Notes: generated by a model not told the origin, from the sequence alone. Shown: positions 1 to 8,061, counted from the stretch's first letter. The stretch is DNA of 64,000 nt from Allobosea sp. (GCF_030695125.1 NZ_JAUYTP010000058.1:1-64000), one strand, 5' to 3'. Made by a program: numbers and translations.

Positions 1-1
1 G

Positions 2-262
2 CCGGTCCCCGATGCCGATGACGGTTCGTTCGCCTACCCGCTGTCCGACTACATCGCCAAGATCTACGAGGTTGCGCTGGTGAAGGACGTGCCGGTCGTG
101 CGCGTGAATGAGGCGCTGGGCGGAAGCTGGGCGATCGGCAACGCGCTCGGCTACTACAACGACAACACCGGCCACCTTCTGACGCCCGGCAACGGCTTCC
201 TGGCCAATGGCGTCTGGCTCGATGCTTTCAGCCGCATCAAGGCCCTCGGCCTCCCGGCCTGA
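2..262 (+). CDS. C-terminal part of an unrecognised protein
   Basis: The reading frame is open from the first bases of the window to a TGA at 260-262, giving 86 visible residues; the start lies outside the window. The tail contains a GHLLTPGNG stretch and a hydrophobic helix near the end. It loosely recalls the last part of SGNH/GDSL-type hydrolases, where a His sits near the C-terminus, but no catalytic set is visible, so no function is assigned. It does not resemble GTA tail proteins g14 or g15, which would be expected beside the GTA cluster. It and the next small gene run opposite to the GTA genes. Confidence 0.55.
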   Translation, partial: PVPDADDGSFAYPLSDYIAKIYEVALVKDVPVVRVNEALGGSWAIGNALGYYNDNTGHLLTPGNGFLANGVWLDAFSRIKALGLPA

Positions 263-301
263 CCCACCACTCTTACTCGCCGCAGCTAACCGGAGATCGA
301 A

Positions 302-493
302 ATGGCTCAGAGCCAGGCCGAGCGCATGACCCAGCAGAAGGCCGTCGAATATCAGGTCTGCCAATACGGCGACGACGGCGAACTCTGGACCGTGGTCGAG
401 ATCGTGAAGCGGTCGGTCGCCAAAGTCGCAAGCCGGGGAGATGCGATCTCTCTGGCCGCCCGGCTACAGCGAGCGGATAAGGCTCGCACTTAG
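302..493 (+). CDS. Small hypothetical protein, 63 aa
   Basis: A 63-residue frame starts at ATG 302, about six bases after a GGAG ribosome binding site, 39 bp downstream of the preceding stop. It is followed at once by a hairpin, so it looks like a real small gene. The protein is hydrophilic. A central WTVVEIVKR strand is followed by a predicted helix rich in Ala, Arg and Asp. The shape (short strands then a helix) is loosely like small DUF2188-type proteins, but I do not recognise the family. No membrane segment or signal peptide is visible. Confidence 0.5.
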   Translation: MAQSQAERMTQQKAVEYQVCQYGDDGELWTVVEIVKRSVAKVASRGDAISLAARLQRADKART

Positions 494-520
494 CACTCAT
501 CTACAAGGCAGATGGGTGCT
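492..520 (+). terminator. Hairpin after the 63-aa gene
   Basis: Arms AGCACTCATCT (492-502) and AGATGGGTGCT (510-520) pair over 11 bp with one G-T wobble around a 7-base loop. The hairpin begins at the stop codon of the small gene. There is no T-tract after it, so a terminator role is inferred from position only. Confidence 0.4.
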
Positions 521-561
521 CACCTGCGGGCCGGGATCAGAAGCACCCGTTCAACGAACCT

Positions 562-1365
562 TCAACCCGACAACAACCGGCAGCGATCCAAAACGCGATC
601 TGTTGCCATTTGATTGTTCGCTCGTTGCCATTTGATTGTTCGCGCTACAGTATCGCCCGCTTGGATCGCCGCCGCCGGCGCCTGCCAGAGCTGCAGCGCG
701 GTCAAGCCATCAGCGGCCGCGTGGCGCTTCACCTCGGTGGCGAAGCCGAGATTGCCGCCTCCCGTGAAGACGAGCCGCCCGCCGGTGAAATGCCCGTCGG
801 CAAAGGCTGACAGCCCCGGCGCGGTCAGGCCCAGCCTGCCGTCGCTGGACGCCACGCTGGCCTCGACCGGCACGAGCGCGACGCCACAACGGGCATCGCC
901 GAGATCGGCCGCGCAGGAGCGCATGTAGAGCCGGCCGCGCTCCTCGTCGAAAGCCTTGGCAAGCCCCCTCACCTCGGCGGTGAAAGCAGTGTCGCCGCGC
1001 CGGATCTCGCCGACGAAGCCTGTCTCCAGCAGCAGCCGCTGGCCGGTATCGGCCCAGTTCACCAGCCAGACCGAGACCCGCGCGTCGTCGTAGAGGCCAC
1101 GGGCGATGTCGGCCTCGTTCAGGCCGATCGCCGCCAGCGCGCCCGAGACGTCGCCGCCGCCGATGGCGAAGCCGAGTTCGGAGGCACTTTCGGCCGCTTC
1201 GAGCCCCGTCACCGCGGCAAAGACGATGCCGTGGAAGCTCAAGGCCCTGTCGTGATCGGTGAAGCCGAGCACAGCGCCGTCGCGGCGCGTCAGGCTCCAG
1301 CAACGGCACAGGGTCGTAGCGCCTTGGGCCAGATGGTCGGCGAGCGCCGCAGGGATCTCACGCAT
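562..1365 (-). pseudogene. GTA tail protein g13 (DUF2163/BR0599), C-terminus replaced
   Basis: Residues 1 to about 238 match the GTA hub/baseplate-type protein g13: an N-terminal DUF2163 part (opening MREIPAALADHL) and then the start of the BR0599 C-terminal domain, up to LWQAPAAAIQAGDT. In relatives the domain continues with a Cys-containing segment ending in a FRGFPH-type motif. Here the last ~28 residues are encoded by the tandem repeat and read as unrelated sequence to a stop at 562-564. The start is supported by a GAGGA site about 8 bases upstream. It is probably non-functional or impaired. GTA genes g14 and g15, which normally follow, are absent. Confidence 0.75.
602..649. repeat. Tandem 20-bp direct repeats, probable IS21-type element end
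   Basis: GTTGCCATTTGATTGTTCGC occurs at 602-621 and again, identically, at 624-643 (period 22). The second copy is followed by GCTACA ending at 649. Read on the minus strand, this edge starts TGTAGC and is followed by the two repeats. A TG...CA terminus followed by repeated internal ~20-bp sites is typical of IS21-family ends. GTA g13 loses its family resemblance at exactly this edge. No transposase is present, so this would be a remnant end. The family assignment is an inference. Confidence 0.5.
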
Positions 1366-1386
1366 CGGGGCTGTCCTCGTCTCGCC

Positions 1387-2025
1387 TCACGGGATGATCT
1401 CGACGATCGGGATGCGGGGGATCTCGCCGGCCTCGAAGGCCGAGAGATCGACCTCGATCGCGTCGATGTCGAAGCGCACCGGCACGTCGAAGAGGAAGCC
1501 GGCGCTCACGACCTCCCCCGGCCCCGGCACATGCCCGGGAGCGAAGGTCACGAGGCCGGTCGTGGCATCGCAGGCCCAGTGGGCGGGGTCGGTGGGGACG
1601 CCGTCGACCGCGATCAAGACCTCGCCAGGCACGGGCTTGGTGATCTCCCGGCGACAGGTCGCGATCCCCGTGCCGTAATGCTTGCAGAGCTGGAAGCTCG
1701 CCGTCACGCCGTCGCCGGTGCCGATGGCCTGGTCGGTGGCGGCATGTGTCTGCGATGGCGAACAGCTCTTTCCGTCGAGCCGGTCGCGCCAGCGAAACCC
1801 ATAGAGCCGGCCGCGACGCTCCTCGAAAAAGGCGACGACGGCCGAGAGCGCATCAAGCGTGCGGATGCCGACACCGGCATCGTAGCGGCGGCGCGAATGG
1901 GCCCAGCGGCTGTTACGGACCTCCCGGCCCGAGGCCAGCGTGACGATCTGGGTCAGGCGCTCGGGCCCGCCGCGCGCACCCCGCGCGACGTCGGTGGGAA
2001 AGCGGATCTCATGGAAATCGGGCAT
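1387..2025 (-). CDS. GTA tail protein g12 (DUF2460/TIGR02217)
   Basis: This 212-residue protein matches GTA gene 12 from end to end: the N-terminus MPDFHEIRFPTDV, the central FFEERRGRLYGFRWRD segment and the IVEIIP C-terminus are all family hallmarks. In R. capsulatus GTA this is the distal tail protein that joins tail tube to baseplate. It lies between g11 (12 bp upstream) and g13 (21 bp downstream) on the same strand, the canonical order. Nothing in it looks damaged, so decay appears limited to the g13 end of the cluster. Confidence 0.9.
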   Translation of the reverse strand: MPDFHEIRFPTDVARGARGGPERLTQIVTLASGREVRNSRWAHSRRRYDAGVGIRTLDALSAVVAFFEERRGRLYGFRWRDRLDGKSCSPSQTHAATDQAIGTGDGVTASFQLCKHYGTGIATCRREITKPVPGEVLIAVDGVPTDPAHWACDATTGLVTFAPGHVPGPGEVVSAGFLFDVPVRFDIDAIEVDLSAFEAGEIPRIPIVEIIP

Positions 2026-2037
2026 GCTCCAGTGTCC

Positions 2038-2643
2038 TCACAGCGCCCGGCTGCCGCGCGCCACGGCCCGTGCGATCGCCGCCGAGACCTGCGCCTCGGA
2101 GCGGCGGAAGCTGTCGGCATCGGGCGTGGCGACCTGGACGACAACATTGAGCGGGCGGCGCGCCTCGCTGCCGGACGAGCGCACGCCCAGCCTTCCATCA
2201 GCACCGCGCGACAAAGGCAGGATCGCCTCCGCGCCGCGCTCGCCCATCAGGCCGAGCCCGCGCCCGAGCGGGAAATAGGCCGGCGAGGCAATCACCCCGC
2301 CCTCGGCAAAGGGGGCGACCGCCACGCTGGCCCCGCCGCCGAGTCCGCCCAGGCTGAGGCCGCCCCCGAACAAACCGGTCAGACCTTTGATCCCCGTCGT
2401 GAGCAGGCTGGACAGGCTGGTCTGTAGCGGCTTCAGCGCCGATTTCAGCAGGCTCTCCGTCATCGAACGGCCGACGCTGCGCAGCACGTCTTCGAAGCGC
2501 TTGCCCTCGACGATGCCCTTGGCGAAGGCGTTGGTGATCGATTTGCCGAAGCTCGCGGCGGATTTGTCGAGGCTCTGGGTGAGCGACCCGAGCGCGCGCA
2601 GGTCGGAGAGGCGGGAGGACAGGTCGATGTCGTCGTCGGCCAT
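2038..2643 (-). CDS. GTA tail tape measure protein g11
   Basis: The 201-residue protein has a helical N-terminal half (many Leu, Ser and Lys, including SLDKSAASFGKSITNAF) and a glycine-rich hydrophobic centre (GLTGLFGGG). It matches the short tape-measure proteins of GTAs, gene 11. At ~200 aa it is much shorter than tailed-phage tape measures, as expected for short-tailed GTA particles. A GAGG ribosome binding site precedes ATG 2643. It follows the small chaperone g10.1 by 37 bp. Confidence 0.85.
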   Translation of the reverse strand: MADDDIDLSSRLSDLRALGSLTQSLDKSAASFGKSITNAFAKGIVEGKRFEDVLRSVGRSMTESLLKSALKPLQTSLSSLLTTGIKGLTGLFGGGLSLGGLGGGASVAVAPFAEGGVIASPAYFPLGRGLGLMGERGAEAILPLSRGADGRLGVRSSGSEARRPLNVVVQVATPDADSFRRSEAQVSAAIARAVARGSRAL

Positions 2644-2680
2644 GGTGGGCCTCGCTTTCGATCAGGGGGTGGCGGCCTCG

Positions 2681-2887
2681 TCAGGCGTCGGGATGGGCGG
2701 CCATCAGCGCCCGCAGGTCGGCACGCCGGAGCGCGGTCGCGGCGTCGGCGGGTTGGTGAGCCCGCAGCGCCGCGCCGATTTCGCGCGGCGTCGCGGCCCA
2801 GAACACGGCGGGCGGCCAGCCGAGCCGGCCGAGCCCGAAGGCCATGACCTCGCGCCAGGGAAAGGGGACGACCGCCGGCTGGCTCAT
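2681..2887 (-). CDS. GTA tail assembly chaperone g10.1
   Basis: This 68-residue protein has the conserved FPWREVMAFGLGRLGWPP and FWAATPREI segments of the rcc01693/TIGR02216 family of small GTA and phage proteins that sit just before the tape measure. Its ATG overlaps the TGA of g10 by four bases (ATGA), so the two are translationally coupled. A role as tail assembly chaperone is inferred from position and family. Confidence 0.85.
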   Translation of the reverse strand: MSQPAVVPFPWREVMAFGLGRLGWPPAVFWAATPREIGAALRAHQPADAATALRRADLRALMAAHPDA

Positions 2888-3267
2888 GCCGCCGGCGGCC
2901 GCGGAGGGCGCGCGGTGTCCGCCGCCTCCGGAGCGCTTTCGTCGGCGCCGCCGAAGGTCGCGTCGAGCAGAGCGATCGCGGCTCGGATCGCGCCGTTGAG
3001 CCCGCCATCGAAGGCCAGGCCCGCGACCTGGTCTTCGCTGACACTGCTACCGGCTCCGCGAAGGCCGGCCGCAAGGATGCGTGTGACGTCACGGGCCGAG
3101 AGCCTGCCGCCCGCGAAGCGCTCGCCCAGCGCCGGCAGGCTGTCGACGCTGAAGGCCTGTTCGAGTTCGGCCAGCGCGCCCAGCGTCAGCCGCATCGGCA
3201 GCGCCTCGCCATCGACCATCAGGGCAGTCTCGCCGCGGTGGCGGTTGATCATGACCGGCTCCCTCAC
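2884..3267 (-). CDS. GTA gene g10 protein (GTA-gp10 family)
   Basis: The 127-residue protein has the family N-terminus (INRHRGETALMVDGEAL) and the LTLGALAELE motif of GTA gp10/DUF3356, a small protein between major tail protein and tape measure. It overlaps g9 and g10.1 by ATGA at both ends. The last ~35 residues are Ala/Pro-rich and probably disordered. A tail assembly chaperone role is likely from position and is not shown by the sequence itself. Confidence 0.8.
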   Translation of the reverse strand: MREPVMINRHRGETALMVDGEALPMRLTLGALAELEQAFSVDSLPALGERFAGGRLSARDVTRILAAGLRGAGSSVSEDQVAGLAFDGGLNGAIRAAIALLDATFGGADESAPEAADTARPPRPPAA

Positions 3268-3674
3268 AATGCGACGAAGGCGAGTTGGCCCGCCGATTCC
3301 AGCGACAGGTCGAAGGTGACCTCGCCGGCATGGTCACCGCGATATTCCAGGCTCGACAGCTGGAACGGGCCGGTGATGGTGCCGAAATCGGGCACGATGA
3401 CCTGCCAGTCGCGGATCGCGCCGTCGAAGAAAATCTGGCGGACGAGCGCGTCCGAGGCCTCGTCCTTGAAGATGCCGGCACCGCTGATCGCGGCGCGCCG
3501 CATGCCTGCGCCCGCCAGCAATTCGCGCCAGCGGCCGGCGGATTCCGAATGCGTCACATCGACCGTCTCGGCGTTGAACGCGATCTGGCGGGCGCGCAGC
3601 CCGGCGACCGTGACGAATACGCCTCCGCCGTCCGCTGCCTTGAGCAGCAGATCCTTGCCCTTCTGTGCCGACAT
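3264..3674 (-). CDS. GTA major tail protein g9 (TP901-1 family)
   Basis: The 136-residue protein begins MSAQKGKDLLLK and carries FNAETVDVTHSES and WQVIVPDFG, typical of the TP901-1-type major tail tube protein (TIGR02126) in GTAs. It forms the tail tube. It overlaps g10 by four bases and is separated from g8 by 31 bp. Length and motifs are complete. Confidence 0.88.
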   Translation of the reverse strand: MSAQKGKDLLLKAADGGGVFVTVAGLRARQIAFNAETVDVTHSESAGRWRELLAGAGMRRAAISGAGIFKDEASDALVRQIFFDGAIRDWQVIVPDFGTITGPFQLSSLEYRGDHAGEVTFDLSLESAGQLAFVAL

Positions 3675-3705
3675 TCCGGCTCTCCTTCGTCCAGTTTGGT
3701 TGAGA

Positions 3706-4116
3706 TCAGAGGGCTTCGGTCACGGCGCGAAAGCGGATCGTCACGAAGGTGAGCCCCGTCGCGCCGTCGCGTGCCAGGCGGCTCGAGCGCCAGCGCAGAT
3801 TGACCAGGCGGTGCCCCGAAAGCGTCGGCGACGCCTCGTCCAGAACCGCGACGATGCGTGCCGCAGCCTCGAGCGCCCGCCGTGACGAGCCGCTTTCGCC
3901 GGCCCAGACGGTCAAGCCGACATCCTGCTCGCAGCCGCGGTCGCTGCCGGTCGACCAGTCGAGCGCCTCGGCATCGCCATGGACGATGTAGACGCCGCGC
4001 GCGGCGCGCGGCGCCTCGTCATGGATGCGGCCGGGGCCGATCAGGGCGGCCAAATCGGCGTCGGCTTCGAGCCGTGCCTGGAGCGCCGCGCGCAGACTGA
4101 GGATCGCGTCGCTCAT
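3706..4116 (-). CDS. GTA tail terminator g8 (DUF3168)
   Basis: This 136-residue protein belongs to the DUF3168 tail-completion family. It shows the usual ALQARLEADADLAALIG opening, a VYIVHGDAE strand and a conserved C-terminal TGLTFVTIRFRAVTE strand. In GTA particles it caps the head-proximal end of the tail tube. Its start overlaps the g7 stop by four bases (ATGA). Confidence 0.85.
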   Translation of the reverse strand: MSDAILSLRAALQARLEADADLAALIGPGRIHDEAPRAARGVYIVHGDAEALDWSTGSDRGCEQDVGLTVWAGESGSSRRALEAAARIVAVLDEASPTLSGHRLVNLRWRSSRLARDGATGLTFVTIRFRAVTEAL

Positions 4117-4457
4117 GGCGAGATCTCCTGGACCAGGCAGATCAGGCGGCGCCGGCTGCCATCGGGATCCGCGACCGCGCGGATGTCGAAGAGGCGGTTG
4201 CCGTCACGCAGGCGCTGACCGGCATCGACGCCCGGACGCCAGCGCAGCGTGACGCGGTCGGTCGCGACCTGTTCGGGCCGACCGCGCCGCCAGTGCTCGC
4301 CGCCCGAAAGCCATTCGAGCTGGGCCCAGAGCGCCGCGACGGTTTCGAAGGCCTGGGTCGTCCCGCCGAGACCGTCCGGCGTCGCCACGGGCGCCTCGAG
4401 CGTCAGCCGGCGGCGCAACGCCCCGACGGGCGCGCGATAGTGATCCGAAGGCGCCAT
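4113..4457 (-). CDS. GTA head-tail adaptor g7
   Basis: The 114-residue protein is an SPP1 gp16-type head-tail adaptor: the LRRRLTLEAPVATPDGLGG opening, a WAQLEWLSG core and the RDGNRLFDIRAVADPDG ending are family features. It bridges connector and tail terminator. It starts three bases after the stop of g6 and overlaps g8, within a tightly packed head-tail joining block. Confidence 0.85.
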   Translation of the reverse strand: MAPSDHYRAPVGALRRRLTLEAPVATPDGLGGTTQAFETVAALWAQLEWLSGGEHWRRGRPEQVATDRVTLRWRPGVDAGQRLRDGNRLFDIRAVADPDGSRRRLICLVQEISP

Positions 4458-4460
4458 CGC

Positions 4461-5030
4461 TCACAGCCTCGCGCGGCGAAACGGCGCGATCAGCGCCAGG
4501 ATCTCGGGCGGCAAAGCCAGGGCGTCGCGGCCGACGACATCGCCCCGCCGCTCGAACCAGCGCGCCGCCAGCCGCAGCACCGCCTGCCGCAGCAAGGCCG
4601 GCACGGCATCCGCCGTCGCGCCGAATCCGGCGACGACGTCAATCTCGATAGCGCCCCGGTCCCGGCCGATCTCGGGCACCTCCGCGACGATGCGCAGCAC
4701 CGGCGGGTCGGCCAACGGATCGAGCTGCAGAGCGTTCATGGCGACCGGCTGGGCCGCGCCCAGCGCGTCGTAGACACGCGCCGCCGTCAGGACGTTAATG
4801 GGCGAGAGCGGCAGGCGGATCTCGCCGCTATCGGGCCAGCGATCGATCACGATGCGCCAGCTCTGGTCGACGAGCAGGCGGCCCGACGCCGCCTCCACCA
4901 TCAGCCGCGCCGCCGTGATCAGCGTGCCCAGCAGATCGTCCTCGTCGATCTGGTCGAGGCGCAGGAAGGCCCGGGCCTCGGACAGCGAGACCGGCTCCTG
5001 GGCCGGCGGGGTCAGGGCAAGCGGCGTCAT
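4461..5030 (-). CDS. GTA head-tail connector g6
   Basis: The 189-residue protein matches the gp6-like connector of GTAs and phages (TIGR02215/phiE125 gp8 type): PVSLSEARAFLRLDQIDEDD, LITAARLMVEAASGRLL and the WRIVIDRWP segment are hallmarks. It forms the ring below the portal. In the usual GTA order it directly follows capsid g5. Here two plus-strand protease genes (5102-6792) separate them, so it is now the first minus-strand gene after the insertion and may need its own promoter. Confidence 0.87.
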   Translation of the reverse strand: MTPLALTPPAQEPVSLSEARAFLRLDQIDEDDLLGTLITAARLMVEAASGRLLVDQSWRIVIDRWPDSGEIRLPLSPINVLTAARVYDALGAAQPVAMNALQLDPLADPPVLRIVAEVPEIGRDRGAIEIDVVAGFGATADAVPALLRQAVLRLAARWFERRGDVVGRDALALPPEILALIAPFRRARL

Positions 5031-5101
5031 GATCGCTCCGATTCAGGTTTGGTTCGCGGGGTCGACGCGCTATGCAACGCTCCCCTCCCGGAGAGCCGCA
5101 G

Positions 5102-5884
5102 ATGCACCTCGGACGTTTGACCGCCTCGGCCGGGCTGGCTGCCGGACTGGCGCTGGCCGCATCCTCTTCCGCAGACGCGGTCGTCGGCGGGCGCGATGGC
5201 GGGCCGGTCGCGGGCTCGACCCTGATGGTTCTCAATGCGCGTGGCGGCGTCTGCACCGGAATCGTCGTGTCGGCCCGCGCAATCCTGACCGCCGCCCATT
5301 GCGCGGCCGGCGGCACGGAGCTGCGCATCCACTGGAAGGATGGCGGCGGCGAGCCCGTTCTGATCGCACCGGCCACGATCGCGCTGCATCCCGAATTCAA
5401 GGCCGATGCCGTGACCGCGCGGCGCCGCTCGATCGACCTCGCTCTGGTGCGGCTGTCTGCGCCGCTGCCGGCTCGCTTCACCCCCGCCAGCCTCGTCGAT
5501 GGCGGGCTGCCTCGCGCCGGAGCGGCGGTCTGGCTTGCCGGCTACGGCGTCTCGCGCGAGGGCGAGGCGCGCACCACAGGCGTGTATCGGTCCGCCGCGC
5601 TGGCCGTGGTCGAGCCTTATGGTCCCGGCAAGATCCTGCTCTGGGCGGCCGATCCCGCCGGTGCGGGAAAACGGCCCGGGCCGGGCGCCTGCCAGGGCGA
5701 TTCCGGCGGGCCGATGACATCGGCCGATGGCGGTGTCGTCGCCGTCACCAGCTGGTCCACGGGTCCGTCGGGCAAGAGCTGCGGGCTTCTGAGCCAGGGC
5801 GTTCTCGTCGCGCCGCAGCGCGGCTGGATCGACGGCACGCTGTCGCAATGGGGCCAGAGCGCGTCCTGGAGCAACAGTCGTTGA
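5102..5884 (+). CDS. Secreted trypsin-like serine protease (S1), first of a tandem pair
   Basis: Start ATG 5102 is chosen because it follows a GGAG site and begins a clean signal peptide; an in-frame ATG at 5072 is possible. The 260-residue product has a signal peptide to about residue 27 (ending ADA) followed directly by VVGG, the N-terminal motif of active trypsins. The triad is complete: His in LTAAHC, Asp in SIDLALVRL and Ser in GDSGGP. It is secreted, to the periplasm or outside. It lies on the opposite strand inside the GTA structural cluster and is paralogous to the next gene. Substrate unknown. Confidence 0.85.
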   Translation: MHLGRLTASAGLAAGLALAASSSADAVVGGRDGGPVAGSTLMVLNARGGVCTGIVVSARAILTAAHCAAGGTELRIHWKDGGGEPVLIAPATIALHPEFKADAVTARRRSIDLALVRLSAPLPARFTPASLVDGGLPRAGAAVWLAGYGVSREGEARTTGVYRSAALAVVEPYGPGKILLWAADPAGAGKRPGPGACQGDSGGPMTSADGGVVAVTSWSTGPSGKSCGLLSQGVLVAPQRGWIDGTLSQWGQSASWSNSR

Positions 5885-5949
5885 CGGAAAGGCTGGACTA
5901 GGGCGCGGCAGCCCCTAGATTAGAACGGCTCGTCCATCCGGTTGGAACC

Positions 5950-6792
5950 ATGGCATCGCCTCATCTCGTCTTCGTTCTCGCCATCGCGCTGGTCGCCGGC
6001 ACCGTGCCGGCACTGGCTGTCGTCGGCGGCTCGGCCTCCCAGGATGTGCGCGGTGCGCGGGCCTCGACGCTGCGCGTCGAAACCAGCCGCGGTGAGCTCT
6101 GTTCGGGCGCGGTGATCGCGCCGGAGCTGGTCCTGACCGCGGCGCATTGCCTGATGGGCGGCGGTTCGGTCAGCGTCGTCAGCCTCGACACCCGTTTCCG
6201 CGCGCGCCGGCACGCCGTCGTCGCGGTGCTGCCGCATCCGAGCTTCGTGCCCGGGACGACACCTCGCACCCAGCCTGGCGCCGATCTCGCGATGCTGCGG
6301 CTGGCGGCCCCGCTACCGGCGGATATCCAGCCCGTGACGCTGGGTGGGAGCCTGTGGCAGGGCGAAAGCGTCACCATGGCCGGTTTCGGCCTCTCGGTGG
6401 AAACCAACAAGAACACCGCACGGCGCCTGCGTGAGACCCGGCTGGTCAATGCCGGCAACTACACCACACAGAACACGGTCAAGGTCGCCGTCGATGCCGA
6501 AGCGCGCGGCGAGACCCCTGGCGCTGGCGCCTGCCGTGGCGATTCCGGTGGCCCTGTCCTGCGCGGCGACGTCCGCTCGCGCGATCTCGTGGGTATCGTC
6601 AGCTGGTCGAGCGGTCCGCTGAACACGCGCGAGCGGCGCATCTGCGGCGGCTTTACCGCGATCACGCCGATCAGCGAGCATCGCGGCTGGATCACCGAAA
6701 GCGCGGCGAGGCTGCTGGCGATGGGCTCCAACCCGCGCGCGCTCGACCGGCCGCCACCGGCGGCCGGCTACAGCTGGTGGTTCTCGCGCTGA
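5950..6792 (+). CDS. Secreted trypsin-like serine protease (S1), second of a tandem pair
   Basis: The 280-residue product has a signal peptide of about 24 residues ending ALA, immediately followed by VVGG. The S1 triad is present: His in LTAAHC, Asp in GADLAMLRL and Ser in GDSGGP. Paired Cys residues flank the catalytic Ser region. It is a paralogue of the preceding protease, 65 bp away on the same strand, and has a longer Arg/Pro-rich C-terminus. Its stop is 24 bp from the stop of capsid gene g5 on the other strand. The ribosome binding site is weak, so expression may depend on the upstream gene. Confidence 0.83.
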   Translation: MASPHLVFVLAIALVAGTVPALAVVGGSASQDVRGARASTLRVETSRGELCSGAVIAPELVLTAAHCLMGGGSVSVVSLDTRFRARRHAVVAVLPHPSFVPGTTPRTQPGADLAMLRLAAPLPADIQPVTLGGSLWQGESVTMAGFGLSVETNKNTARRLRETRLVNAGNYTTQNTVKVAVDAEARGETPGAGACRGDSGGPVLRGDVRSRDLVGIVSWSSGPLNTRERRICGGFTAITPISEHRGWITESAARLLAMGSNPRALDRPPPAAGYSWWFSR

Positions 6793-6816
6793 CGACAGGG
6801 CGCGACCCCATCCTGG

Positions 6817-8061
6817 TCACACCGCGAATTTCAGCCCCTTGATCGCGGCGAAGTCCTGCACACCGCCGCCGACGCGCTTGGTGGTGTAAAACAGCACATA
6901 GGGCTTGGCGGAGTAGGGATCGCGCAGGATGCGCACGCCCGCCCGGTCGACGACCAGATAGCCGCGCCGGAAATCGCCGAAGGCCAGCGACACCGCATTG
7001 TTGGCGATGTTGGGCATGTCCTCCGCCTCGACCAGCGGGAAGCCGAGCAGCGAGGCGGGCGCTCCGACTGAGGCCGGCGGCTGCCAGAGATACTGGCCGG
7101 TCGAGTCCTTGAACTTGCGCAGCTGGGCTTGCGTCTTGCGGTTCATCACGAAGGACGCGTTCTGGCGGTAGCCGGCCTTCAGCGCATAGACGAGATCGAC
7201 CAGGATGTCGGAGGGGTTGGCCGCCGCGAAGCCGCCGGCGACGCCGGTGTTGAGCACGCCGATATTGCCCCAGCTCCAGCTCGCCTCCGCCACCGTCGGA
7301 TAGGCCAGGAAGCCCTTGGGCTTGTCGATGCCGTCACCATTGACGAAGGCCGCCCCCTCCTGCTCGGCGAAGGCGCTCTCGACCTCCTCGGCGATCCACT
7401 GGTCGATGTTGACGATGGCGTCGTCGAGCAGGGTCTGCGTCGCCGCCGGCATGGCGTAGAGTTCCATCGCCGGGAAGCTCAGCTCCGCCAGGGTGGGCGA
7501 GCCGGTCTGCGGCCGCGCCGCCGTCTCGCCGACCCAGCCCGAGGCCGGCCCCGTGGTCGAGAAGGCCTTCTTGTAGGTGCCAGACGAGATCGTCCGCACC
7601 GTCGCCAGGCTGCGGATCGGCGAAACGCTGGACAGGCGCCGCAGGATCTCGCTCTCGACGCTGGAGGGGGCGAGGTAGCCGCCGTCGGGGCCGGAACCGG
7701 CCGAGAGCGCCTTGCCCTCGAGACGCTTCAGCCCGCCGGCCTCGCCGCTGCGGACATAGGATGCGAAGGCGGCCTTGTGCTCGCCGACCAGCGGATCGCG
7801 CGGCTCGTCGCGGCCGAGCGCCGGGCGGCTGCGGTCGAGCGTCAGCCGGTCGAGACGGCGCGTCGCGTCGTCGAGCGCGGTGTCGATGCGCGCCATCTTC
7901 TCCTCGGTCAGGGGATCGACGCCGCGGCGGCTTTCGATCTGCGCCAGGCGCTCGTCATTGCTGATGCGGTAGCTTTCCAGCGTGTAGCGGAGATCGTCGA
8001 AGGCCAGCGACAGATCGGCGCCGGCGGCCTTGCTCTCGGGAGCGTGGTTGGCAGTGGTCAT
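6817..8061 (-). CDS. GTA major capsid protein g5 (HK97 fold)
   Basis: ATG 8061 is preferred over upstream starts because GAAGGAGAGACC directly precedes it. The 414-residue product has a charged helical N-terminal ~110 residues (ERLAQIESRR..., likely the scaffolding part removed by the g4 protease) and then the HK97 capsid body: LSAGSGPDGGYLAPSS, WVGETAARP, FVNGDGIDKPKGFL and LLGFPLVEAEDMP. It is full length for the family. Gene order g4-g5 is canonical, but downstream it faces the inserted protease pair. Confidence 0.92.
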   Translation of the reverse strand: MTTANHAPESKAAGADLSLAFDDLRYTLESYRISNDERLAQIESRRGVDPLTEEKMARIDTALDDATRRLDRLTLDRSRPALGRDEPRDPLVGEHKAAFASYVRSGEAGGLKRLEGKALSAGSGPDGGYLAPSSVESEILRRLSSVSPIRSLATVRTISSGTYKKAFSTTGPASGWVGETAARPQTGSPTLAELSFPAMELYAMPAATQTLLDDAIVNIDQWIAEEVESAFAEQEGAAFVNGDGIDKPKGFLAYPTVAEASWSWGNIGVLNTGVAGGFAAANPSDILVDLVYALKAGYRQNASFVMNRKTQAQLRKFKDSTGQYLWQPPASVGAPASLLGFPLVEAEDMPNIANNAVSLAFGDFRRGYLVVDRAGVRILRDPYSAKPYVLFYTTKRVGGGVQDFAAIKGLKFAV

